From Citrobacter sp. FP75 (GTDB lineage: Bacteria > Pseudomonadota > Gammaproteobacteria > Enterobacterales > Enterobacteriaceae), in NCBI RefSeq assembly GCF_018342065.1, contig NZ_JAFDOE010000001.1:1178001-1242000 (forward strand): a stretch of DNA of 64,000 nt, given 5' to 3'. The position numbers and the translations under genes are program-made. The notes under the pieces are model-generated. The model ran no database searches and had not been told where the DNA came from. It was given only the letters and a program-made list of their open reading frames with translations. Numbering within the stretch: position 1 is the first letter of the stretch; each line of letters opens with the position of its first letter. Positions 43,751-51,233 of the stretch are shown in pieces.

Positions 43751-45885
43751 AACTTATCGAAATCAGCAAGAACCGCCAGCATCGCGGACAGTTCACACAG
43801 ACGCAGTTACTTAATCTCATGGGCGATATCGACGGTCAGCCGGACTGGCGTACCGACGCAAACCGGTGCTGTGCCTATTATGACGGCGATCAGATACCCC
43901 CGCAGGTGGCCGCTGTGCTGGAAGAGCGGGGGCAGCCGGTTGAATGTCAGAACCTGATAGCTCCGGCTATTGACTCCGTGCTGGGTACCGAGGCGAAGAC
44001 GAGGTCAGACCTTCGGGTTGAGGCCAGCTATGAAAACGACGACATGGAGAAGCTGGCGGAAGCGCTTAACGCTGAGTTTTATACCGTGTGTCAGGAGATG
44101 CGCATTGATCGCGTCCGTTCTGATGCCTATGCCGGGCAGATTAAAGCGGGACTGTCATGGGTGGAGGTTCGTCGCAACCCCGACGTTACCGGGCCGCGCT
44201 ATATTGCGGAGCAGATTAACCGCAACGAAGTTGACTGGGACTGGCTGAGTAAAAAGCCCGATCTGCGTGATGCGCGCTGGGTGCGCCGCCGTCGCTGGAT
44301 TGACCTGGATGAAGCTGTGATGTTGTTCCCGCAGCGGGCCGAGACGCTGAAGAATGCCGTCGGTACATGGGACACTTTCGACGACATTGAGCGCATTGAT
44401 GGTGATGACGTCGATCTGCGTAGTGGCTGGGAAGAACGGCAGACATGGAGCCGCAACGAAGCAGAGTATCTCAGTACCAGTCGCGACCGCATCATGCTAT
44501 ATGTGATCTATTACCGCGTCTATGAACGTATCCCGATGCTGGCACTGCCGACCGGCAAGATGGTGGAGTACGATAAAAATAACGTTGCTCATGCCGTAGC
44601 GGTCGCCAGCGGGCGGGTTAAGGTTGAGATGCGTCTGGTCTCGTTTATCCGGGAATCGTGGTGGGCAGGGCCGTATCATCTGGGCGATCGTCCGTGTGAT
44701 GCGCCGCAGGGGATGTTCCCGCTGGTACCTTTCTGGGGATTTCGTAAAGACCAGAGCGGTATTCCCTACGGCCTGGTGTCGCGAATGATCAGCGCGCAGA
44801 ACAGCTACAACTTCCGACATCTGAAGGTTACCTGGTTATTACAGGCGTCGCAGGTCATCATGGATAGCGATGCCACAAACATGACCGCAGAGCAGGTGCG
44901 CAAAGAGGCGAACCGGCCGGACGGTGTGTTTGTCCTCAATGCCGATCGTAAGAACAAAACCAAAGCAGCGGATGCGCTACAGATTAACCGGGACAGCAGT
45001 GTCAGCGCTCAGCAGATGCAGGTTATGGAATATGACCGCCAGAATATTCAGGACTGCGCCGGGATCTATTCCAGCTATATGGGGCAGGACACCAGTGGTG
45101 TGGTTTCGGGAATAGCGGTCAGTAACCTGGTCGAGCAAAGTTCAACTACACTGGCCGAGATCAATGATAACTATACGATGGCCTGTAATGCGCTGGGTGA
45201 ACTGGTGCTGAATTATCTGCTGGAAGACCTGAAGCAGAAGACCAGCTATACCATCGTGGTGAACAGGAAGGACAAACGACGCCGCAAAGTGGTGACCATC
45301 AATACGCCGGGTGATGATGGCAAGATAACCAACGATATCAGCCGCCTCGATGCACGTATTGTTCTGGCCCCGATCGACTCTACGCCAGCGTACCGTGCCC
45401 AGCTTGCAGATCGCCTCATCGGTATCATCCAGAAACTGCCGCCGCAGGCTCAGTCTGCCGTTATCGATCTGGTGCTGGAACTGGTGGAAATCCCGAACAA
45501 GGATGAGTTTATCGACCGCGTCAGCCGCGCGCTGGGAACGCAGGATCCGCAGTACATGACCGACGAAGAGAAACAGGCAGCCCAGCAGCAGGCGAAGCTC
45601 AATGAGGTTGCTCAGGTGCTCCAATTCAAACAGCAGATAGCGGAGATCCAGAATAAGGATGCAGATACCGAAAGCAAGCAGGCCAGCGCGAACAAGTCTC
45701 AGGCCTCAGCCGATGGGCAGAGGTATTCTGACGGGTTAACCATGGCCCAGACCGGGCAGATTATGCAGCAGATGGAATTGACCCAGCAGACGATTACGCA
45801 GCAGGGGGCGCAGATACAGCAATTGCAGCAATTGATTATAGATTTAGTGGAGAAAAAACACCCAGCAGTTGGGGTGGAAATTTAA
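43747..45885 (+). CDS. portal protein (933W/P22-like)
   Basis: 712 residues, close to the ~714 of 933W. It opens with TDANRCCAYYDGDQIPPQV, then QNLIAPAIDSVLGTEAKTRSDLRV, typical of P22-like portals. The C-terminal ~100 residues are a Gln/Ala-rich helical tail (barrel-like). Twelve copies form the DNA gateway of the head. It overlaps terL by 4 bp. Confidence 0.88.
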   Translation: MKLIEISKNRQHRGQFTQTQLLNLMGDIDGQPDWRTDANRCCAYYDGDQIPPQVAAVLEERGQPVECQNLIAPAIDSVLGTEAKTRSDLRVEASYENDDMEKLAEALNAEFYTVCQEMRIDRVRSDAYAGQIKAGLSWVEVRRNPDVTGPRYIAEQINRNEVDWDWLSKKPDLRDARWVRRRRWIDLDEAVMLFPQRAETLKNAVGTWDTFDDIERIDGDDVDLRSGWEERQTWSRNEAEYLSTSRDRIMLYVIYYRVYERIPMLALPTGKMVEYDKNNVAHAVAVASGRVKVEMRLVSFIRESWWAGPYHLGDRPCDAPQGMFPLVPFWGFRKDQSGIPYGLVSRMISAQNSYNFRHLKVTWLLQASQVIMDSDATNMTAEQVRKEANRPDGVFVLNADRKNKTKAADALQINRDSSVSAQQMQVMEYDRQNIQDCAGIYSSYMGQDTSGVVSGIAVSNLVEQSSTTLAEINDNYTMACNALGELVLNYLLEDLKQKTSYTIVVNRKDKRRRKVVTINTPGDDGKITNDISRLDARIVLAPIDSTPAYRAQLADRLIGIIQKLPPQAQSAVIDLVLELVEIPNKDEFIDRVSRALGTQDPQYMTDEEKQAAQQQAKLNEVAQVLQFKQQIAEIQNKDADTESKQASANKSQASADGQRYSDGLTMAQTGQIMQQMELTQQTITQQGAQIQQLQQLIIDLVEKKHPAVGVEI

Positions 45886-45967
45886 TTATGTGAGTTATAT
45901 CCATTCAGCTAACATTTTTCCCACTATTATGAAATTAGGAGATTTTTCAATTAGTAAGGAGTGATTT

Positions 45968-46540
45968 ATGCCCTACACATATGTATGTTTATTTTCTATT
46001 GAAGGGGCTTTAGCATTGGTTGGTAAAAAAAACATTTACTGGGATGGTACTAGAGTTGCATTAAATTTTTCCGGTCAATATTGTTTCCCCGGTGGTGCTA
46101 TTGAAGCTCAAGATGATATTGATGACGGTAACCAGATTGTTGCGGCCCAAACTGGAGCTTTACGTGAACTTCATGAAGAAACAGGTATTATTATAAACCC
46201 TATGCAGGGCATGACAATAAATACGGTTCCATTTCTTGAGGGGAGTTATTATTGTACATTTATATCTGTGCCTTTAAATGTACTTAATAGTTATGTTGCA
46301 GATTTCAATAGCGGGATTTTTCAGCCAGCACATAACGAGTTCTCATCACTTCACCGCTTTCCAGTTGATTCATTAATACACCGATTTACGACAGAAATAC
46401 AAATTCCATATGAAGCTGCGAGGAATTTAGTTTTACGTCGTAAATGTGGACCGATATCGAGAGATGAATGGAGAAGATCATTAGACAGGGATTGGTTTAG
46501 GGATATAGTGGCTTATCTCATAGCAAATTATTTCAATTAG
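45968..46540 (+). CDS. NUDIX hydrolase moron
   Basis: 190 residues. The NUDIX box is recognisable: CFPGGAIE at about 39-46 and REL-HEE-TGI at 66-74 (Glu70, Glu71 as metal ligands), with about nine extra residues between them compared with the canonical spacing. NUDIX enzymes cleave nucleoside diphosphates linked to another moiety; the substrate is unknown. The gene is clearly AT-richer than portal and scaffold on either side, has its own ribosome site (AAGGAG), and is followed by a promoter/terminator module. It is inserted cargo in the morphogenesis operon. Confidence 0.75.
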   Translation: MPYTYVCLFSIEGALALVGKKNIYWDGTRVALNFSGQYCFPGGAIEAQDDIDDGNQIVAAQTGALRELHEETGIIINPMQGMTINTVPFLEGSYYCTFISVPLNVLNSYVADFNSGIFQPAHNEFSSLHRFPVDSLIHRFTTEIQIPYEAARNLVLRRKCGPISRDEWRRSLDRDWFRDIVAYLIANYFN

Positions 46541-46571
46541 AGTAATAACACTATATTGGGATTTGAACTAC

Positions 46572-46610
46572 TTGACTTTACGAAATCGCAGGATGAAAAT
46601 CCCCACAATA
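46572..46610 (+). promoter_or_regulatory. second pR'-like promoter (copy B)
   Basis: TTGACT (46572-46577), 17-base spacer, GAAAAT (46595-46600), followed by CCCCACAATAGC. Spacer end, -10 and initial transcribed bases match copy A at 39907 almost base for base. Confidence 0.6.
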
Positions 46611-46626
46611 GCCGTACTACCTTCTT

Positions 46627-46734
46627 AACCCGCCTTTGAGCGGGTTTTTGCGTTTTTACGCCGCCCGGAGCGCGCCGGGCTTCTTTCCATCAGTGCATCA
46701 CAGCAAAGCCGTTCCTCCGTGGAGCGGCTTTTTT
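46627..46734 (+). terminator. three consecutive terminator-like hairpins (copy B)
   Basis: AACCCGC/GCGGGTT with TTTTT (46627-46649, same stem as tR' copy A); GCCCGG/CCGGGC then TTCTTT (46663-46686); and GCCGTTCC/GGAGCGGC then TTTTTT (46708-46734). They lie between the NUDIX gene and the scaffold gene. Confidence 0.75.
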
Positions 46735-46777
46735 GTATGTACTTTTCGTTAGCCGACGACACAGGCAAAGGTGAGAT

Positions 46778-47800
46778 ATGAGCAACGTTGAATTTACAGG
46801 TACCGAGACTTTAGAAGAGTTAGAGGCAAAGCTGGAACAGATTGATGCTGAACCGGACGAGGAGATCATCGATGACCTCAACCCGGAGGACAAGCCTGAT
46901 CCAGTGTCTGCACCGACTACCATCCAGACGGGCGATAAACCGCAGCCAGCCGCAGCCGATCCCAAACCGGAAGATGGCGGGCAGGCAGCACAACAGCCGA
47001 CGCCGGGCGAGGGTGATAAGGCGGCAGAAGGCAACAAGCCGGTAATTCTGGCTAAGGACGGTGTGCACACGATTCCGTATGACGTGCTGGAAGCCACTCG
47101 CGAGCGGGCGCGTCAGGCGGAAGAACGAGCACAGCAGTTGTCTGTTGATGCTGCAAAGGCCACGCAGCTCGAAAAGGAACTGAACGACCTGAAACAACGG
47201 GCAGTGGATGCCGGTGTGGATGCCAGTCTTCTCGATGATTCCGGGCTGAATGATGAACAGCTTAAGGAGTTGATGGAAGAATACCCCGCGCTTGGTAAAC
47301 ACCTGCAGGCTCTTACCCGACAGATCAGCGCATTAGCCGCCAGCCCCACGGCGGCGGCACCGGCCAGTGTTCCGTCTGCGGGGGCCAGTCCGGTTGATAT
47401 GGCATTAATGCAGTTACCGGAACTCGATGGCTGGCGCAGCGGCGATCAGGATCGCTGGGATATGGCGCTGGTTATCGACGGGCGACTGCAAAAAGACCCG
47501 GCATTCGCCGGAAAATCTCTCGTACAACGCTTTCAGGAAGTGGAGCGCCGGGTTAAGGCCGCCTTTGGCGATGCCCCGGCGCAGGACCAGGCAACCATTG
47601 CAGCGCAGGCAGACAAAGCGGTCGCGGCAGCCGCTGCCACGTTGCCGGGTTCACCTTCCGATATTGGTTCGACAGTCACAGCACCAACCACGGACAGGGC
47701 CGCCCAGATTGCGGCGAAGTCCGGGAATGATCTGCTGGGTTCAATGGCATCGATGAGTGATGCTGAAATTGAGTCGCTGCTGTCGAGTCTGGACATCTGA
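46778..47800 (+). CDS. scaffolding-like head protein
   Basis: 340 residues, acidic and Ala/Gln/Pro-rich. There is a disordered N-terminus (EEIIDDLNPEDKPDPVSAP), a central coiled coil (about 105-150, EATRERARQAEERAQQLS) and a helical C-terminus ending EIESLLSSLDI. Position directly before the capsid and composition fit a scaffold that is removed on maturation. Assignment is by context. Confidence 0.7.
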   Translation: MSNVEFTGTETLEELEAKLEQIDAEPDEEIIDDLNPEDKPDPVSAPTTIQTGDKPQPAAADPKPEDGGQAAQQPTPGEGDKAAEGNKPVILAKDGVHTIPYDVLEATRERARQAEERAQQLSVDAAKATQLEKELNDLKQRAVDAGVDASLLDDSGLNDEQLKELMEEYPALGKHLQALTRQISALAASPTAAAPASVPSAGASPVDMALMQLPELDGWRSGDQDRWDMALVIDGRLQKDPAFAGKSLVQRFQEVERRVKAAFGDAPAQDQATIAAQADKAVAAAAATLPGSPSDIGSTVTAPTTDRAAQIAAKSGNDLLGSMASMSDAEIESLLSSLDI

Positions 47801-47801
47801 C

Positions 47802-47828
47802 AACCCGCCACCCGGCGGGTTTCTCTTT
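47802..47828 (+). terminator. hairpin between scaffold and capsid genes
   Basis: An 8-bp stem AACCCGCC/GGCGGGTT with an ACCC loop, followed by TCTCTTT. It would attenuate transcription unless polymerase is Q-modified, or may stabilise or define message ends. Confidence 0.65.
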
Positions 47829-47842
47829 AATGGAATCAGGAT

Positions 47843-49078
47843 ATGACTACAGTAACCTCGGCTCAGGCGAATAAGGTTCTGCAGGCCGCGCTGTTTGTCG
47901 CAGCTAACCGCAACCGTTCATTCGTCAATATGCTGACAGAGAACGCCCCGAAGAATGCGCAGGGCGACAACGGCAAGCGCAGTGCAGAGCAGTCCAGCCC
48001 GCATGCGCCGGTTGTCCGCGTAACCGATTTAACCCGCCAGGCAGGCGATGAAGTGGATGTTGATATCTTCTTCAAGCTGAACAAGCGCCCGACTATGGGC
48101 GATAAAAAACTGGAAGGTCGCGGTGAAAACCTCGAACAGTCCACGTTCGGTCTGAAGATCAACCAGGGCCGTCATATGGTTAACGCCGGTGGCCGCATGT
48201 CGCAGAAACGCACCAAGCACAATCTGGGCAAGACCGCCCGCACACTGCTGGGTACGTACTACAACGACCTGGCAGATCAGGTCTGTACGGTACAGATGAT
48301 GGGCGCACGTGGTGATGTGACTGCCGACGATATCATCGTTCCGCTGGCGGACGACCCGGAATTCGCGGAAATCATGGTCAATGATGTGAATCCGCCGACC
48401 TATGGCCGCCAGATGTACGGCGGGGATGCCACCAGCCTCGAAACGCTGGATTCTGCGGATCTGTTTACGCTGGATGTGGTGGACAATCTGTCCCTGTATC
48501 TCAGCGAAATGGCGCACCCTCTGGCACCGATTAAGCTTGCTGCCGACGAAATGTCCGGTGACTCCCCGTATTACGTCATGTTTGTCACGCCGCGTCAGTG
48601 GAATGACTGGTACACCTCCACCAGTGGTAAAGACTGGCAGATGATGGCGGCGGCAGCGATCAACCGTTCCAAAGGCTTCAATCATCCGATCTTCAAAGGT
48701 GACACCGCCATGTGGCGCAACATTCTGGTTCGCCAGTACAGCGGCATGCCGGTGCGCTTTAACTCAGGTTCAAACGTCACTGTCTGCAATAACGACAAAG
48801 ACGCGACGACCAAGATCGTTACCACCACAACAATGGTGGACCGCGCCGTTCTGCTCGGCGGGCAGGCGATTGCCAACGCCTATGGTTCCGGTGAATGGGG
48901 CAGCCCGTTCCAGCAGCACACCGAGAAGGTGGACCACGGCAACACCACCGAAACCTCCATCCGCTGGATCAACGGTCTCAAGAAAATCCGCTTCCGTGGC
49001 AAAGACGGTTACGTGCAGGACTTCGGTACCATCTGCGTGGACACCGCTGTTTCCCAGACCAACAACCCGACGCTGTAG
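47843..49078 (+). CDS. major capsid protein (N4 gp56-like)
   Basis: 411 residues. The opening TSAQANKVLQAALFVAANRN and the segments FKLNKRPTMGDKKLEG, GGRMSQKRTKHNLGKTAR and VTPRQWNDWYTST match the N4 gp56-like capsid family used by 933W-type Stx phages. Size agrees (about 405 in 933W, from memory). It forms the icosahedral head shell. Confidence 0.85.
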   Translation: MTTVTSAQANKVLQAALFVAANRNRSFVNMLTENAPKNAQGDNGKRSAEQSSPHAPVVRVTDLTRQAGDEVDVDIFFKLNKRPTMGDKKLEGRGENLEQSTFGLKINQGRHMVNAGGRMSQKRTKHNLGKTARTLLGTYYNDLADQVCTVQMMGARGDVTADDIIVPLADDPEFAEIMVNDVNPPTYGRQMYGGDATSLETLDSADLFTLDVVDNLSLYLSEMAHPLAPIKLAADEMSGDSPYYVMFVTPRQWNDWYTSTSGKDWQMMAAAAINRSKGFNHPIFKGDTAMWRNILVRQYSGMPVRFNSGSNVTVCNNDKDATTKIVTTTTMVDRAVLLGGQAIANAYGSGEWGSPFQQHTEKVDHGNTTETSIRWINGLKKIRFRGKDGYVQDFGTICVDTAVSQTNNPTL

Positions 49079-49133
49079 GCGTCTTCCTTTCTTCGGGCGG
49101 CATTGCTGCCCGCTCTTTTATCAGGAGCTCGTT

Positions 49134-49520
49134 ATGCCAACGATTCAGGCATCGTCTTATAACCGGCCTGTTTATCAGGGTTCGCACGGTAACCAGTCAG
49201 TCGCGATTGCGAAATATACGTTTAATGCTACGGCGGTGGATACGGTTGTCGATATCTTCAGTCTGCCACCGGGTGCTCAGCTAACGACGGCATTGCTGTA
49301 TTCCAGTTCAGGTCTGGGTGAAGGTGCGGGTGTCGATCTGCTTATTGGCGGCGCGGTAGTTACCTCCGTTGATGACTTTTCCGCAGCGGATACCACTCAT
49401 ACCCGTTGTGTTCTGGAAGAAACCACTGAAAACACCGATGTATCTGTTCAGGTGACCGGCGCGGCAGCTACCGGCGATCTGGTGCTGGAAATCTTCTACA
49501 TCTACGAAGGTACGCTGTGA
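49134..49520 (+). CDS. putative head decoration/structural protein
   Basis: 128 residues from the ATG at 49134 (GGAGCTC upstream). Beta-rich with many Val/Thr (VDTVVDIFSLPPGAQLTTALLY, VSVQVTGAAATGDLVLEIFYIY). Directly after the capsid gene, where decoration proteins lie. The next gene starts at its stop (ATGA). Confidence 0.55.
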   Translation: MPTIQASSYNRPVYQGSHGNQSVAIAKYTFNATAVDTVVDIFSLPPGAQLTTALLYSSSGLGEGAGVDLLIGGAVVTSVDDFSAADTTHTRCVLEETTENTDVSVQVTGAAATGDLVLEIFYIYEGTL

Positions 49521-49960
49521 TGGATAAGATTGATCTGGTCTACATCGGATCCAAACGCATCAAGCGTGACACGCTGACCGGCAGTCATCTGCTGTTTCCG
49601 CGTGGTAAATCAGTACCGACTCCGGCAGATATTGCCCAGCGTATGCTTCAGCATCCGACGGTATGGATTGAAGCTCAGAATCTTCAGGAGTGGCGGGATC
49701 GTGAATCGCAGGCATCGGAAGCGGCGCGGCAGGCCGGTGAAGCGGCACTATTACGGGAAGCGGAAGAGCGAGAACGGCGCGATATGAACTGCGGCGACTA
49801 CGGTGATATTGGCAAATTTACTGCCGCACAGCTGCGTACCCTGGTGGAAGGCGCTGAACTGGACATCCCGCAGCAGTCCGCCCAGGAAAAAGTGGATGAC
49901 TTCCGTCTGCGTGTCCGTGACGCACTTCGCGCAAAACTGGCGGTAGAAGGGGACGCGTAA
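49520..49960 (+). CDS. head-associated protein, 146 residues
   Basis: Starts at ATG 49520 in the preceding stop. The beta N-terminus (IDLVYIGSKRIKRDTLTGSHLLFPRG) resembles small phage head proteins that begin with a 'supporting beta' module. A Glu/Ala coiled coil follows (REAEERERRD), and a C-terminal segment FTAAQLRTLVEGAELDIPQ is like SAP/HeH motifs. Function by context only. Confidence 0.5.
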   Translation: MDKIDLVYIGSKRIKRDTLTGSHLLFPRGKSVPTPADIAQRMLQHPTVWIEAQNLQEWRDRESQASEAARQAGEAALLREAEERERRDMNCGDYGDIGKFTAAQLRTLVEGAELDIPQQSAQEKVDDFRLRVRDALRAKLAVEGDA

Positions 49961-50559
49961 TGATCTCGCTGGCATCACCTGACTCTCTGTATCCCCTGGT
50001 GCGGGAATCGATTTCCGGCGCGCTGGATTTTATGATCCGCCACGCGATCGTTGAAACGGCTATCGAGTTCTGTCGGGAGTCACGGCTTGTGCAGGATACC
50101 GTGGGGCCGGTCAGCGTTGCCGCCGGTGACAGCGTGTTACTGGTGCCAGCAGATCAACCTTATCAGGGCCGACAGTTGATCAGGGTTTTCGGTGAGCAGA
50201 TGCAGCCGGGTACGGACGGGCCACAGTTGCAGGCTGGCGTTGATTACCAGCAACTGAGCGGCAATGAACTACGGGCTAACCGCGCATATGCACAGTTCAA
50301 TGCAATCTTCGTTGTTGAACCACGACAGACTGCCATCACTATCCCTCAGAACCTGATTGATGATTATCCACTGGCGCTGGCCTGTGGCACCGTTGCCCGC
50401 ATGGCGGATATGCCGGGCAAGGCGTGGAGCAATCCGCAACTGGCAGCGGAGATGAAACCGTACTTCGTTGACGGTTATCGTGCCGCGTTCCGCTGGCGTA
50501 TCGAAAATACCGCATTCAATACCTTCCAGAATCCCGTCGTTAAGCAGGAATTTTTCTGA
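49960..50559 (+). CDS. head-tail connector-type protein, 199 residues
   Basis: Soluble mixed alpha/beta protein in the conserved 933W-type order capsid-x-x-connector. The opening SLYPLVRESISGALDFMIRHAIVETAIEFCRESRL is an alpha-helical pair typical of adaptor proteins of short-tailed phages. It overlaps its neighbours by one base on each side. Confidence 0.55.
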   Translation: MISLASPDSLYPLVRESISGALDFMIRHAIVETAIEFCRESRLVQDTVGPVSVAAGDSVLLVPADQPYQGRQLIRVFGEQMQPGTDGPQLQAGVDYQQLSGNELRANRAYAQFNAIFVVEPRQTAITIPQNLIDDYPLALACGTVARMADMPGKAWSNPQLAAEMKPYFVDGYRAAFRWRIENTAFNTFQNPVVKQEFF

Positions 50560-51233
50560 TGACTATCGCTGTTGTGGATGTTCTGGGGCGCGTGAATACC
50601 CAGTTGCGCGATCCCGGGTTTATTCGCTGGACCAAATCAGAGTTACTGGGCTATTTCAATGATGCCGTGCGCGCCGTTGCGCTCAAACGCCCGGATGCCA
50701 CGGCGTCAGTCATTCCTTTCGCGTGCGCAGCCGGTGTGCGTCAGCAGTTGCCGGAGGGTGTCTATCAGTTAATCGACATTGTTGGTCAGGACTCAGGGCG
50801 TTCCATAGTCCCCGGTGATCGGGTCACGCTGGACACTGCCGATCCGATGTGGCGCACCACGTCCGGGGAAGTGAGCGTGGAGGCGTATCTGTACAATCCG
50901 GCGCTACCGCAATATTTCATGCTTTATCCCGGAGTGGCAGAAGGCGTAACGCTGGAGATGGCAGTGTCGTTGTACCCGATGGAGGTCACGCTGGAGGAAC
51001 TGGACGAGGAAGACCCGGTTGCGATGGCGATCAGCGATATTTTCATTAACCCGGTGGTGGACTGGTGCCTGTATCGGGCGTTCAGCAAAGATACGCCAGG
51101 GCAGGATGACAATCTGGCGAAGCAGCATCTGCAGAATTACAACGACGCGATGGGTATAAAGAACAACGTCGATAAGGCTGGCGTGAAGGCTAAAGCTGTT
51201 CGTGCCGCCGGGCAGACAGGAGTGGCACCATAA
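50559..51233 (+). CDS. head-tail adaptor-type protein, 224 residues
   Basis: An opening helix (VDVLGRVNTQLRDPGFIRWTKSELLGYFNDAVRAVALKRPD) is the DUF6682-like/adaptor pattern of podoviruses. A beta domain follows, and a C-terminal helix near VDWCLYRAFSKDT. One-base overlap with both neighbours. It probably sits below the portal. Confidence 0.6.
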   Translation: MTIAVVDVLGRVNTQLRDPGFIRWTKSELLGYFNDAVRAVALKRPDATASVIPFACAAGVRQQLPEGVYQLIDIVGQDSGRSIVPGDRVTLDTADPMWRTTSGEVSVEAYLYNPALPQYFMLYPGVAEGVTLEMAVSLYPMEVTLEELDEEDPVAMAISDIFINPVVDWCLYRAFSKDTPGQDDNLAKQHLQNYNDAMGIKNNVDKAGVKAKAVRAAGQTGVAP

